This document shows positions 46,210-55,697 of a stretch of 64,000 nucleotides of DNA, in pieces (positions within the stretch are counted from its first letter, which is position 1; the number at the start of each line of letters is the position of its first letter). This stretch comes from an uncultured Clostridia bacterium (GTDB lineage Bacteria; Bacillota; Clostridia; Peptostreptococcales; Anaerovoracaceae): positions 18,766-82,765 of the forward strand of contig CAKQGQ010000010.1 in the NCBI GenBank assembly GCA_934233735.1. Reading direction: 5' to 3'. Position numbers and translations under genes: made by a program. Under the pieces are notes generated by a model. It was not told the origin of the DNA. It saw only the letters and a program-made list of their open reading frames with translations, and did not search any database.

Positions 46210-47196
46210 CTACCGCTCTTCACGGAAGTAATTCAAGCCTAAGTGCTGAGGGGGCTGGTCCTCTCTTCTCTGTCTCATGGAAACGATAATCAGTACGATT
46301 GCCGTTACTATGTACGGTACGACCTTGTAAATCTGCGTTGGCAGGAACGGAATCGGAAGACGAAGGTAAAGAATCAAAAGTCCTCCGAACAAAATCGAAC
46401 CCCAAAGCGCATTCAGCGGTTTCCACAGGCAGAAGATTACGAGTGCTACCGCAACCCATCCTTCGCCGGATAGTCCGCTGTGGTTCCACACACTGCCTGC
46501 AATCGTCATCGTGTAGACCATTCCGCCCACTGCGGAAATCCCTCCGCCGATAACCGTCGCCAGATATCTGTATTTTGTAACATTGATTCCGGCAGCATCT
46601 GCGGTCGCCGGTGATTCTCCGACTGCGCAAAGGCTGAGTCCGGATCTTGTCTTATTCATAAAGTATGCCATTGCAATCGCAATCGCAAAACCCAGATAAA
46701 CGAAAAAGTTATAGCTGAACAAAATCGGTCCGAGAACCGGAATCTTCTGAAGGAATTCCGGGAAAATCGGATTTGCGAATGCGTCCTTAAGTGCATTGCT
46801 TACGGTAACATTTCCGCCGACTTTCAGTCTCATCAACTCGCCCACGAACTGTCCGACGCCTGTGCCGAAAATCGTAAGCGCAAGACCTGTAACATTTTGA
46901 TTCGCTCTGAGTGTTATCGTCAGGAAGCTGAAAATCAAAGAACCGATGACGCCTGCAGCAAAGGATGCCAAAAGCGCGATGATTACCGCAACCGCACCGA
47001 CTGCACTGTCTCCGGCGATTCTCCCGTATACGAAAGCTCCGCACAGACCGAAGGCACCGCCCATGAACATCAGACCTTCCACGCCCAGGTTCATGTTTCC
47101 CGATTTTTCCGTGAGGATCTCTCCCGATGTGCCGAATAAAAGCGGTGTGCCGTTCAGAACTGCTGCTCTGATTAAACCGATAAGATTAAAATCCAT
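46210..47196 (-). CDS. Nucleoside ABC transporter permease (NupQ-like)
   Basis: 328 residues with about nine membrane segments. GTPLLFGTSGEILTEKSGNM and LGVEGLMFMGGAFG motifs, then GESPATADAAGINVTKYRYL and GEGWVAVALVIFCLWKPL. This is the BPD_transp_2 type found in BMP-dependent nucleoside importers. One base overlaps the upstream permease gene. Confidence 0.92.
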   Translation of the reverse strand: MDFNLIGLIRAAVLNGTPLLFGTSGEILTEKSGNMNLGVEGLMFMGGAFGLCGAFVYGRIAGDSAVGAVAVIIALLASFAAGVIGSLIFSFLTITLRANQNVTGLALTIFGTGVGQFVGELMRLKVGGNVTVSNALKDAFANPIFPEFLQKIPVLGPILFSYNFFVYLGFAIAIAMAYFMNKTRSGLSLCAVGESPATADAAGINVTKYRYLATVIGGGISAVGGMVYTMTIAGSVWNHSGLSGEGWVAVALVIFCLWKPLNALWGSILFGGLLILYLRLPIPFLPTQIYKVVPYIVTAIVLIIVSMRQRREDQPPQHLGLNYFREER

Positions 47197-48278
47197 TAGC
47201 GCACCTCCTTCTCGTGACGATCACGAATAATCAATTTATAGTTAATGAAAAATTCACAAGCCAGCATGCAAAGCAGGATAATTCCGGTAATAATGTCGGA
47301 AATCGACGCCGGAACACGCAGGCTCGTCTGAAGTCCGCTCGCTCCTTTGTCCAGGACCGCAAGCAGCAGAGAGATTGCAATCATTGCAAACGGATTGAAC
47401 TGCGCCAGCCATGCGACAACGATTGCCGTAAAGCCTACGCCGCCTGCCACATCCGCGTACAGCGTCATATTTGCGCCGGAGCAGACCATGAAGCCTACCA
47501 GTCCGCAGATAGCACCCGAAAGGCATGCCGTCCGCATCGTTACCTTGGTAACATTCATTCCTGCGTATCTCGCTGTATTTTCCGATTCGCCTAAAACAGC
47601 AATTTCATAGCCGTGTTTGGTATAGTTCATGTACACAAACATAAATGCGGTCAAAAACAGAACCAGAATCCATCCGCAGTGAATGCCAAAAACCTTCGGA
47701 AGCACTGCCGCCGGGTTAAACAACGGAATAATCTGAGAGCCCGGTTTTCCCTCCCAAGGGCCTCCCTGCAGCCAGCCAACAATGCCGATCGCAATGTAGT
47801 TCATCATCAAGGTGAACAGGGTTTCGTTTGTTCCCCAACGAGCCTTAAAGGCCGCCGGAATTCCCGCCCAAATCGCGCCGAATACCATGGAGAAGATTCC
47901 CATGAGAAGCAGCAGAATCGGGGATGGAATGGAAGTCGCAAAGTTCAGTGCGAAGAAGCTTGCCGCTACCGCGCCCATCGTAATCTGACCTTCGCCGCCG
48001 ATATTCCAAAAGCGCATTGCGAAGCAAGGTGCAAGTGCAAGCGCCGTTCCCAAAAGAGGAACTGCAATCTTGACTACCTGCTTGAGGCCGGTGCTCTTTC
48101 CGAGTGAACTTGTCAGTATCGTGCCGTAAGCTGTAAACGGATTCGCCCCTGCAATCAGGAAGATTACGCCGCCAAGGATAATCGCAATTGCAAATGCCGC
48201 TGCGCGAATCATCCAGATCTTTGCTTTTGGCATATCCTCTCTCTTGGCAAGTCTTATTAAAGGAGTTTTTTCATTCAT
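47196..48278 (-). CDS. Nucleoside ABC transporter permease (NupP-like)
   Basis: 360 residues. ANPFTAYGTILTSSLGKSTG, LAPCFAMRFWNIGGEGQITM, WGTNETLFTLMMNYIAIGIV and LGESENTARYAGMNVTKVTM are hallmarks of the larger permease of BMP-type importers. Forms the channel with the neighbour at 46210-47196. Starts one base after the ATPase gene stop. Confidence 0.92.
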   Translation of the reverse strand: MNEKTPLIRLAKREDMPKAKIWMIRAAAFAIAIILGGVIFLIAGANPFTAYGTILTSSLGKSTGLKQVVKIAVPLLGTALALAPCFAMRFWNIGGEGQITMGAVAASFFALNFATSIPSPILLLLMGIFSMVFGAIWAGIPAAFKARWGTNETLFTLMMNYIAIGIVGWLQGGPWEGKPGSQIIPLFNPAAVLPKVFGIHCGWILVLFLTAFMFVYMNYTKHGYEIAVLGESENTARYAGMNVTKVTMRTACLSGAICGLVGFMVCSGANMTLYADVAGGVGFTAIVVAWLAQFNPFAMIAISLLLAVLDKGASGLQTSLRVPASISDIITGIILLCMLACEFFINYKLIIRDRHEKEVR

Positions 48279-49811
48279 TTAATTTTCCTCCTTTCCGCCG
48301 AGACGAGTCATCAGCATTCCGACTTCTTCTTTTGTTGTCTTTCTTGCATCAACGATTCCGGACACTTTGCCGTCGCAGAGTACCAGAATTTTATCACAGA
48401 GTTCCAGCAGAACGTCGAGGTCTTCACCGACGAAAATAACGGCAACACCTTTCATCTTCTGCTCAGTCATCAGATTATAAATCGTATAGGATGTATTAAT
48501 ATCCAGTCCTCTGACCGCATATGCGCTCATCAGAACGGAAGGCGCCGAAGCGATTTCACGTCCAACGAGAACTTTCTGCACATTTCCTCCCGAAAGCTTG
48601 CGAACCGGATAGTCGATGCCCGGCGTCTTAACCTTCAGATTTTCCAAAACATCTTCCGCCAGCTTTTCCGGAGCCTTGCGGTCGATAAAGATGCTCTTTC
48701 CTTTGTTCCATGAGCGAAGCATCATGTTGCCCGTCATGCCCATGCCGCCGACCAGACCCATGCCGAGTCTGTCTTCCGGTACGAATGCCAGTGCAACACC
48801 CGCATCTTTAATTTCCATCGGAGTCTTGCCGACAAGTTCCTCCGGCGCTTTTCCTTCCGGTGAATAGATGATGGAGCCATGCGTTGCATGACGCAGGCCG
48901 GCAACAGCTTCCAGAAGTTCCTTCTGTCCGCTCCCTGCAATCCCAGCGATTCCGAGGATTTCACCGCCGTAAGCGATAAAGCCTACATTATCGAGCTTCG
49001 TCACGCCTTCGCTGTCACGACAGGTAAGCCCTGCGATGGTCAGGCGAGGCTGCGGGTTGACAGGTTCCGGTCTGTCAATATTCAGAGATACTTTGTGGCC
49101 AACCATCATCTCTGTCAGCTCGTTTTCATTTGTTTCCGGCGTTTTTACCGTTGCGATGTGTTCGCCTTTTCTCAGAACTGCCACAACATCTGAAATCTCC
49201 ATAACTTCGTTGAGCTTATGGGTGATGATGATGATTGCCTTTCCGTCTTCTTTCATCGTGCGGAGAACCTTAAAAAGCTTCTTCGTCTCCTGCGGTGTGA
49301 GTACCGCCGTCGGCTCATCGAGGATGAGGATGTCAGCTCCTCTGTATAATACTTTTATAATTTCTACCGTCTGTTTTTCTGAAACAGACATTTCGTAGAT
49401 TTTCTTATCAGGATCAATTTCAAACCCGTATTTTTCACTGATTTCTTTTACTTTTGCGGAGACTGCCCTGCGGTCGAGCTTCCCCTTTTCTTCTAACCCA
49501 AGCACTACATTTTCTGCCGCTGTAAAAACATCGACCAGTTTGAAGTGCTGATGAATCATTCCGATTTTGTTATCAAATGCGTCTTTCGGCGATGAAATTG
49601 TCACAGGCTTTCCGTCAATCAAAATCTGTCCCTCATCCGGGAAGTAAATGCCTGCGAGCATATTCATGAGCGTCGTTTTGCCGGAGCCATTTTCGCCCAG
49701 CAAAGCCATGATAACGCCCTTATCGAGATACAAATCCACCGCATTGTTTGCAGCCACACTGCCGAATCGCTTCGTGATTCCCTTAAATTCTACTGCATGA
49801 ATTTTTTCCAT
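48279..49811 (-). CDS. Nucleoside ABC transporter ATPase, two domains (NupO-like)
   Basis: 510 residues with tandem nucleotide-binding domains. Domain 1: LGENGSGKTTLMNMLAGIY, signature MSVSEKQTVEIIKVLYRG, Walker B ILILDEPTAVLTPQE. Domain 2 is degenerate: Walker A GIAGSGQKELL, signature KLSGGNVQKVLVGRE, Walker B VLMSAYAVRGLDI without the usual acidic pair. That pattern is normal in this family. It powers nucleoside uptake with the two permeases. Confidence 0.93.
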   Translation of the reverse strand: MEKIHAVEFKGITKRFGSVAANNAVDLYLDKGVIMALLGENGSGKTTLMNMLAGIYFPDEGQILIDGKPVTISSPKDAFDNKIGMIHQHFKLVDVFTAAENVVLGLEEKGKLDRRAVSAKVKEISEKYGFEIDPDKKIYEMSVSEKQTVEIIKVLYRGADILILDEPTAVLTPQETKKLFKVLRTMKEDGKAIIIITHKLNEVMEISDVVAVLRKGEHIATVKTPETNENELTEMMVGHKVSLNIDRPEPVNPQPRLTIAGLTCRDSEGVTKLDNVGFIAYGGEILGIAGIAGSGQKELLEAVAGLRHATHGSIIYSPEGKAPEELVGKTPMEIKDAGVALAFVPEDRLGMGLVGGMGMTGNMMLRSWNKGKSIFIDRKAPEKLAEDVLENLKVKTPGIDYPVRKLSGGNVQKVLVGREIASAPSVLMSAYAVRGLDINTSYTIYNLMTEQKMKGVAVIFVGEDLDVLLELCDKILVLCDGKVSGIVDARKTTKEEVGMLMTRLGGKEEN

Positions 49812-49904
49812 TGTTTTTTCTTAATATATTACCAAATTTCTTATTTACCAAGTATTACCGATTTTTGTCTGTTCTTTCTCTGTCTTACGCTTATTTAAAA
49901 CGCC

Positions 49905-49930
49905 AAAAGAGGACTTGAAAGTCCCCTTTT
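49905..49930 (-). terminator. Terminator after BMP lipoprotein gene
   Basis: AAAAGGGGAC / GTCCTCTTTT (minus strand), 10-bp stem with one G-T pair and a TTTCAA loop, ending in T. It separates the abundant binding protein from the transporter genes. Partial read-through would give the usual unequal expression. Confidence 0.8.
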
Positions 49931-49955
49931 AGGCTTATATAAAATGCGTTTGTTT

Positions 49956-51167
49956 TTAGTATTTTTCGTTAATCAGCTCGATTCCGTCGATTCTGAGGTC
50001 GAAGTTCGGAGCAGATTTGAAGTGGGATTCGTGATAGTATCCGTCAAAGATTGCGTTATAATCTTCTTCGCCCTTAAAGTCTCCGTCCATGTCCACAAGA
50101 CCCTCTGTCGGAGTCTTGCCTTTAACGGTAAATGTGCTCGTATCAAATACATGAAGGCTTCCGTCAGCAAGATTTGCTTCTACTTCTGCAAGCTTGTCTG
50201 CTGTTCCTGCTGCTGCAACTTTTTCATTCAGAGTTGTAAGTGCAACATCTCCGTCAGCATAACCGTGTTCCTTGTAGTCCTGATCTACCGTTCCGCCGTT
50301 TACGATTGTTTCGATTACATATACGAAATAGTTTGTCCAGTCGATTCTGGAAGAAATGATGGATGCTTCCGGTGCAACGTCTGTCATGTCAAGGTTGTAA
50401 CCAACATGGAATACATTGTTGGACTGTGCTGTCGTAGCTGGAGTTGTGGAGTCGGAGTGCTGGGAAATCAGTACTGCGCCTCTGTCAATTAAGTCCTGAG
50501 CAGTTGCAGCTTCCATCGTAGGGTCGCCCCATGAGCCGATGAATTCAACCATCATGGTAACGCTCGGGCAAACGCTCTTTGCGCCAAGGTAAAATGCTGT
50601 ATATCCGGAGATAACTTCTGCGAATGTGTAAGCGCCTACATAACCGATAACCGCTTCGTCTTCCTTGATATCACCATTGTCAATCATTTCCTGAAGCTTC
50701 ATGCCAGCCGCAACACCTGCAAGGTAACGACCTTCATAAACGCTCGGGAATGCGTTGACTGTATTGTCTAAAGAATCTCTCTGGGATGCTTCGTTTGTGA
50801 GTGCTGCGAAAACGGTATCCGGATAGTCAGCCGCAACGGTAAGCATTGCCGGTTCCATTCCGTAGGAGTTGTTGAATACTGCGATGCAGCCCATTTCTGC
50901 AAGTTCTCTGTTGTCTGTTGCAACCGGGTCACCTTCCGGATGGTTGTATGTATAAGTCCATTCGATGTTGATGCCCTTAGCTGCGAGCTGTTCCTTCGCA
51001 GCGTCTGCTGCCATATAGAAGTTTCTGTCGTAAGCAGCGTTTTCGTCGCCGATACATACCATGCCTACTTTGTAAACTTCATCTTTTGTCTGACCACCGT
51101 CGCTTCCGCACGCCGCAAGCGAGAAAATCATTACGATTACCAGTAAAACACTTAAAACCTTTTTCAT
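49956..51167 (-). CDS. BMP-family nucleoside-binding lipoprotein
   Basis: 403 residues. Signal peptide with lipobox LAAC (Cys20) for lipid anchoring. BMP/PnrA motifs: VYKVGMVCIGDENAAYDRNF, GCIAVFNNSYGMEPAMLTVA, AGVAAGMKLQEMIDNGDIKE, IGYVGAYTFAEVISGYTAFY and LISQHSDSTTPATTAQSNN. It captures nucleosides outside the membrane and hands them to the permease pair. It has its own promoter and terminator. Confidence 0.94.
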   Translation of the reverse strand: MKKVLSVLLVIVMIFSLAACGSDGGQTKDEVYKVGMVCIGDENAAYDRNFYMAADAAKEQLAAKGINIEWTYTYNHPEGDPVATDNRELAEMGCIAVFNNSYGMEPAMLTVAADYPDTVFAALTNEASQRDSLDNTVNAFPSVYEGRYLAGVAAGMKLQEMIDNGDIKEDEAVIGYVGAYTFAEVISGYTAFYLGAKSVCPSVTMMVEFIGSWGDPTMEAATAQDLIDRGAVLISQHSDSTTPATTAQSNNVFHVGYNLDMTDVAPEASIISSRIDWTNYFVYVIETIVNGGTVDQDYKEHGYADGDVALTTLNEKVAAAGTADKLAEVEANLADGSLHVFDTSTFTVKGKTPTEGLVDMDGDFKGEEDYNAIFDGYYHESHFKSAPNFDLRIDGIELINEKY

Positions 51168-51229
51168 CTTTTCTCCTTTGTCTTTTCTCTTTGAAATTGA
51201 ATTTGAAATTTAAAATAGATTGTAGCTTC

Positions 51230-51258
51230 ATTATAAGTCGCAATCTTCACGAAAACAA
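51230..51258 (-). promoter_or_regulatory. Promoter of the BMP lipoprotein gene
   Basis: Minus strand TTGTTT (51253-51258), 17 bp, TATAAT (51230-51235). About 60 bp before the start codon. No purine riboswitch core was recognised in the leader. Confidence 0.7.
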
Positions 51259-51298
51259 TAGAAAATCCGAATATTTCTTTACTATTTCTTCATATAAA

Positions 51299-51332
51299 AA
51301 ATCAATGTTCGAACATGTCCGAACATTGATTT
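51299..51332 (-). terminator. Terminator after xpt
   Basis: A perfect 13-bp stem (AAATCAATGTTCG / CGAACATTGATTT) with an 8-base loop, followed on the minus strand by TTTTTTATATG. Confidence 0.88.
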
Positions 51333-51356
51333 GCATTTTCTTCTTTTAAATTCGTG

Positions 51357-51929
51357 CTAAGCAAAGGTTATGATACCATTATCCATCTTCGCCACAGAAG
51401 CAAGGGTTTCCACTCTGTAGCCCTTGTCTTCCAGACTTTTTTTACCGCCCTGAAAGTCCTTGCTGATGACGATTCCGATTCCCACCACATGCGCGCCCGC
51501 TTCTTCTACAATTCTGCAAAGAGCCTGCGAAGCCTCGCCATGCGCCAAAAAATCATCGACAATTAAAATATTTTCGCCTGCCTCAATATGTTTTTTCGCG
51601 ATTCGAATGACATTCTTCACCTGCTTGGTGAAAGACATTGCTTCCGCTACATAGCAGCCGTCAATCATCGTGTTCGGTGCCGCTTTTTTCGCGAAAACAA
51701 CCGGCACGAAGTCAAAATATCTGGCAGCCGCCACCGCAATTCCAATCCCACTGGCTTCAACTGTAAGGATTTTATCAACCTTCACGCCTTCAAAGCGCTG
51801 TGCAAGCTCCTTTCCGATTTCGTCCAGAAATTTTGTGTCAATTCTGTGGTTTATAAAGCCGTCTACATTGATTCTGTCCGAGCCTAATGTAACGCCCTCT
51901 TTCAATATTCTTTCCTTTAATGCTTCCAT
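51357..51929 (-). CDS. xpt: Xanthine phosphoribosyltransferase
   Basis: 190 residues. EALKERILKEGVTLGSDRIN start, NHRIDTKFLDEIGKELAQRF, LTVEASGIGIAVAAARYFD and the PRPP loop ENILIVDDFLAHGEASQAL match Xpt closely in order and length. It converts xanthine to XMP. Starts 12 bp after the HD-domain gene. Confidence 0.92.
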   Translation of the reverse strand: MEALKERILKEGVTLGSDRINVDGFINHRIDTKFLDEIGKELAQRFEGVKVDKILTVEASGIGIAVAAARYFDFVPVVFAKKAAPNTMIDGCYVAEAMSFTKQVKNVIRIAKKHIEAGENILIVDDFLAHGEASQALCRIVEEAGAHVVGIGIVISKDFQGGKKSLEDKGYRVETLASVAKMDNGIITFA

Positions 51930-51941
51930 TTGTTATCCTCG

Positions 51942-52499
51942 TTATTCTGCAGGTTCTTCGCAGGTTTTCATCGCTTCCAGCGTTTCGTTCAAAAGTTCGT
52001 CAAGTTCCCAGCCGAGCATTTCTGCGCCTTTCTTGATGACCTCTCTGTCACAGCCCGCCGCAAAATGCTTGTCCTTAAATTTTTTCTTTAAGGATTTGAG
52101 TTCCATGTCCTGAACGCTCTTTGAAGGGCGCATAAGTGCAGCCGCGCCGATAAGTCCGGTAAGTTCGTCACACGCGAAAAGCACCTTTTCCATTTCTTTT
52201 TCCGGCTCAACATCTACGCACAGACCATATCCGTGAGAAACGATCGCGTGAATCATATCTTCATCCACGCCTGCTTCACGCAGAAGCTCCGGCGCTTTTT
52301 TGCAATGCTCTTCCGGCCACATCTCAAAGTCGATATCATGCAGAAGTCCTACAATTCCCCAGAATTCCTCTTCGTCTCCATAGCCTAATTTCTTCGCGAA
52401 GTAACGCATCGTTCCTTCGACCATTCTTCCATGGTGCAAATGAAATTCTTCCTTATTATATTTTTTCAGCAATTCATATGCTTCATCTCTTGTTATCAT
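51942..52499 (-). CDS. HD-domain phosphohydrolase-like protein
   Basis: 185 residues from MITRDEAYELLKKYNK at 52499. Two bases-of-three earlier ATG is closer than ideal to GGAGG. The HD metal site is present: FHLHHGRMVEGTMRYF, GLLHDIDFEMWPEEH, AIVSHGYGLC. A C-terminal part has LFACDELTGLIGAAALMRPS. Family members hydrolyse nucleotides or tRNA ends. The substrate here is unknown, but its place next to xpt suggests purine nucleotide metabolism. Confidence 0.82.
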   Translation of the reverse strand: MITRDEAYELLKKYNKEEFHLHHGRMVEGTMRYFAKKLGYGDEEEFWGIVGLLHDIDFEMWPEEHCKKAPELLREAGVDEDMIHAIVSHGYGLCVDVEPEKEMEKVLFACDELTGLIGAAALMRPSKSVQDMELKSLKKKFKDKHFAAGCDREVIKKGAEMLGWELDELLNETLEAMKTCEEPAE

Positions 52500-52553
52500 T
52501 TTCATTCCTCCTAATTGCAATCTCTGTGCTCCCTTTTTCAGTGTTTCTTCTAA

Positions 52554-53489
52554 TTAGTTATCGCGCGCCTTCAGCCTCTTCTCTTCACGCTCTTCCTTCG
52601 ACGGAAGCTGCGCTATAATTACAGCCGCAAAAATTACTGCACAGCCAAGAAGTTCTCTCGGCGACATGGATTCGTGCAGAATAATTGCTCCGGCAATAAC
52701 CGCAAATACGGACTCGAGGCTCATAAGAAGCGACGCAACCGTCGGTTCTGCATCCTTCTGCGCTACAATCTGAAGGGTATATCCTACACCGCTGGAAAGT
52801 ACGCCCGCGTACAAAATCGGCAGCCAGCAGTCCAAAATCGCATCAATCTTCGGTTCCTCAAAGATAAACATTCCGATAATGCCAATCGCACCGGCCACAA
52901 GGAACTGGATGCAGGACATCTTCACACCGTCAACCTTCGGAGCGAAATAGTCAATAACCAAAATATGTACGGAAAATCCTACCGCGCAAAGCAGTACAAG
53001 CGTATCGCCGAACTGCAGCTTAAATGATGCATCGGTCATGCAAAGGAGATAAAGCCCCGTCGCTCCCATCAAAACGCAGAGCCAGATAATCGGTCTGACC
53101 TTTTTCCTGAGCACAACCGAAAAAATCGGAACCATAACAACATAGAGTGTCGTGATAAATCCTGCCTTGCCCGCGGTCGTATAGCTTACGCCGTATTGCT
53201 GAAGCGTGGATGCCACAAAAAGCGCCAGACCGCAGCAGATTCCGCCGATAATCAGCAGTTTTTTCTCGGCAGCTGCCTCTTCAGCTGTCTTCTTTACTTC
53301 TGCCGTTGCTTTTCCTTTATCTAAAACCAAGATCACAGGAATCAGCGCAAGACCGCCAATAAAGGTACGGATACCTCCGTATGTCAGCGGGCCGATATAG
53401 TCCATGCCGCTCTTTTGGGCTACGAATGCCGAGCCCCAGATTGCCGCCGTTATCAGCAGCAGAATATTGCTTCGCATTTTTTTGCTCAT
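52554..53489 (-). CDS. EamA/DMT family transporter
   Basis: 311 residues from MSKKMRSNILLLI at 53489. Ten predicted membrane segments in two EamA repeats: LITAAIWGSAFVAQKSGMDY, GGIRTFIGGLALIP, CCGLALFVASTLQQYGVSYT, LQIVAQKDAEPTVASLLMSL and PRELLGCAVIFAAVIIAQLP. Likely an exporter of metabolites or amino acids. Substrate unknown. Confidence 0.88.
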   Translation of the reverse strand: MSKKMRSNILLLITAAIWGSAFVAQKSGMDYIGPLTYGGIRTFIGGLALIPVILVLDKGKATAEVKKTAEEAAAEKKLLIIGGICCGLALFVASTLQQYGVSYTTAGKAGFITTLYVVMVPIFSVVLRKKVRPIIWLCVLMGATGLYLLCMTDASFKLQFGDTLVLLCAVGFSVHILVIDYFAPKVDGVKMSCIQFLVAGAIGIIGMFIFEEPKIDAILDCWLPILYAGVLSSGVGYTLQIVAQKDAEPTVASLLMSLESVFAVIAGAIILHESMSPRELLGCAVIFAAVIIAQLPSKEEREEKRLKARDN

Positions 53490-53686
53490 TGTACCACAAT
53501 TCCTTTTCTTCAAATTAGTTTGATTTTATTCTAACAAATATTGGAGGACCTTTCAAGCAATTCGAAAGAAAAAACGCTTTAGCAAAATTTTTATAAAAAG
53601 CCCAAATGCCCTCCCTTTTATTTTCGCTTTGCCTGTGCTAAAATATAGTTATTACAAACTAAAGGACTACGAACACAGAGATACTT

Positions 53687-54463
53687 ATGAGAAACAGACT
53701 TTTTATTGCTACATTTTCAGAGGATGCACTAAACATCGCAAAGGATTTCGGCGTCGGTCTGGAAATTAATCACACATGCATATCGCAGAATCTTGATGCA
53801 GAAAACCGCAGGAAGCTTCTCGACGAAATCAAAAAAGACATTAAAACTGCAGGGGTTCATAATCCCACCGCACTTTTTCTGCACGGGCCGTTTACGGAAA
53901 TTCACCCTGCTGCTATTGACTATCGCGCACGGCAGCTGGGCATGGAAAGGTTAAGCGAGGCCTATGATGTTGCTTCTGCACTTGAAATCAATCGAATGGT
54001 CGTTCATACGGGATGGCTTCCTTTCATCTATTTTAAAAGCTGGCAGGCTGAAAAAGGCGCTGCCTTCTGGCAGGAATTTTTGAAAGATAAGGCTTCGAAT
54101 TTTCATATTTATGTTGAAAATGTTCTTGAAGACGAGCCTTATATGCTTTTGGATATGATGAAGCAAATCGACAACCCTCACATCAAGCTTTGTCTGGATA
54201 CAGGGCATGCCAATGCCACAACATCGCCGGAACTCCCGGTCGAGAAATGGATTGAAGTTTTGGGTCCGCATATCGGACATTTCCATCTTCATAATAATGA
54301 CGGCACAGGCGACAGCCACAGTGCCTTCGACTGCGGCAGCATGGATATGAACAGCATCTTTTCGGCAATTAACAAATTTTGCGATGATGATGTGACTCTG
54401 ACGATTGAAGCGCGTGATGCTCGTGCCTGTCTCTGCTGGCTTGATAAAAATAATTACCTTTAA
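53687..54463 (+). CDS. Sugar-phosphate isomerase/epimerase-like TIM barrel protein
   Basis: 258 residues, AP-endonuclease-2/xylose-isomerase fold: GVGLEINHTCISQNL, NPTALFLHGPFTEIHPAAID, RMVVHTGWLPF, IYVENVLEDEP, IKLCLDTGHANATTS, IGHFHLHNNDGTGDSHSAF and LTIEARDARACL. The Glu/His/Asp metal ligands of the fold are visible. It precedes the cobalamin genes. A specific role in that pathway is possible but not established. Confidence 0.82.
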   Translation: MRNRLFIATFSEDALNIAKDFGVGLEINHTCISQNLDAENRRKLLDEIKKDIKTAGVHNPTALFLHGPFTEIHPAAIDYRARQLGMERLSEAYDVASALEINRMVVHTGWLPFIYFKSWQAEKGAAFWQEFLKDKASNFHIYVENVLEDEPYMLLDMMKQIDNPHIKLCLDTGHANATTSPELPVEKWIEVLGPHIGHFHLHNNDGTGDSHSAFDCGSMDMNSIFSAINKFCDDDVTLTIEARDARACLCWLDKNNYL

Positions 54464-54537
54464 TTCTGCTTCTTGTTTTTAAAGGTTTTATAACTTTATA
54501 TTTTAATTACTTTCGTATACTGTAGGAGGTTTATCTT

Positions 54538-55695
54538 ATGAATATAAATCCTGAAATTAAAAAAATATTGCAATCTATCGATGAAAACGGAGATTTGAAC
54601 CAAAAAATCTTGAAAGAAGCACAGCAGCGTCAGGAAATGCTTGCTAAACCGACGGGCTCCCTTGGAACTTTGGAAGACATATCCATTCAGCTTGCAGCCA
54701 TTACGGGCGAGGTCAAAAACGACACAGGCCGTCAGGCAATTGTCATTATGAGCGCAGATAACGGCGTGGTTGAGGAAGGAGTCGCTTCGGCACCGCAGTC
54801 GGTTACGCTGTCGCAGACGATTAACTTCACGCGTCATTTTACAGGTGTGAGCGCTCTCGCGCAGTATTTCGACATCGACCTTTTAGTCTGCGATTTAGGC
54901 GTTAAGATGGAAATTCCGGATGTCTTCTACACGGACAAAATGGAATTTGTCTCCGGCGCTGAAAAAACACACGGTAAATTCGCGGGCAAGATTGTCAACC
55001 GCTCACTGGGATGCGGAACTGAAAACCTTGCAAAAGGTCCTGCCATGAGCATGGAGCAGTGTGAAAAAGCATTTCTCACAGGAATTGAAGCTGTAAAGGC
55101 GATTAAGGATGCCGGCTATCAGATTTTCGGAGTCGGTGAAATGGGCATTGGAAACACGACAACCAGTGCATGTGTGCTCTCGGCTCTGACCGGAGCTTCA
55201 GCAGAAACTGTTGTTGGCCGCGGAGGCGGTCTGAACGACGAAGGACTGTCGAAGAAAATAAAGATTGTAGAAGAGGCAGTTTCCAAGCTGAAAAACGCTT
55301 CCGTGTTTGAGATTCTGGCTGCTGTCGGCGGCTTCGATATTTGTGCGATGACCGGTGCTTTCGTCGGCGCAGCGTATTACAGACTTCCGGTTGTAATCGA
55401 CGGATATATTTCTGCAGTTGCCGCACTGGCAGCGTCTCGGATTGCACCGAAGACCGTAAACTTTATGTTCGGCTCACATCAAAGCACCGAGCCGGGTTAT
55501 CTCATCGCAATGAACGAACTTAACATCAAGCCTCTCTTCAACCTCGGCATGCGCCTTGGCGAAGGCAGCGGCTGTCCGATCAGCTTTAAGATCATAGAGG
55601 CAGCATCTGCCGCAATGAATCATATGGCAACCTTCACCGAGGGCTCGATTGATGCTGATTATTTAGACGAACGCAAGAAAGGAAACTTCTTTTAA
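54538..55695 (+). CDS. cobT: Nicotinate-nucleotide--dimethylbenzimidazole phosphoribosyltransferase
   Basis: 385 residues. AKPTGSLGTLEDISIQLAAI, VIMSADNGVVEEGVASAPQS, GEMGIGNTTTSACVLSALTG, GRGGGLNDEGLSKKI and the C-terminal MRLGEGSGCPISFKIIEAA with the catalytic Glu are diagnostic. It makes alpha-ribazole phosphate from the lower-ligand base. A strong ribosome site (TAGGAGGTTTATCTT) precedes it. First of five closely spaced cobalamin genes. Confidence 0.95.
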   Translation: MNINPEIKKILQSIDENGDLNQKILKEAQQRQEMLAKPTGSLGTLEDISIQLAAITGEVKNDTGRQAIVIMSADNGVVEEGVASAPQSVTLSQTINFTRHFTGVSALAQYFDIDLLVCDLGVKMEIPDVFYTDKMEFVSGAEKTHGKFAGKIVNRSLGCGTENLAKGPAMSMEQCEKAFLTGIEAVKAIKDAGYQIFGVGEMGIGNTTTSACVLSALTGASAETVVGRGGGLNDEGLSKKIKIVEEAVSKLKNASVFEILAAVGGFDICAMTGAFVGAAYYRLPVVIDGYISAVAALAASRIAPKTVNFMFGSHQSTEPGYLIAMNELNIKPLFNLGMRLGEGSGCPISFKIIEAASAAMNHMATFTEGSIDADYLDERKKGNFF

Positions 55696-55697
55696 TC

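Noticed and set aside
51168..51298. Purine riboswitch before the BMP gene or xpt
   Set aside because: The conserved core and loop sequences of the purine aptamer were not found. Only a plain promoter is seen.
51299..51332. Possible PurR box in the CCGAAC-containing hairpin after xpt
   Set aside because: It differs from the PurBox consensus in the flanking bases, is not a spaced pair, and a 13-bp stem with T-run explains it as a terminator.
53514..54537. Cobalamin riboswitch before the cobT operon
   Set aside because: No B12 box (GCCACTG) or long structured leader was found. Gaps are 173 and 74 bp.
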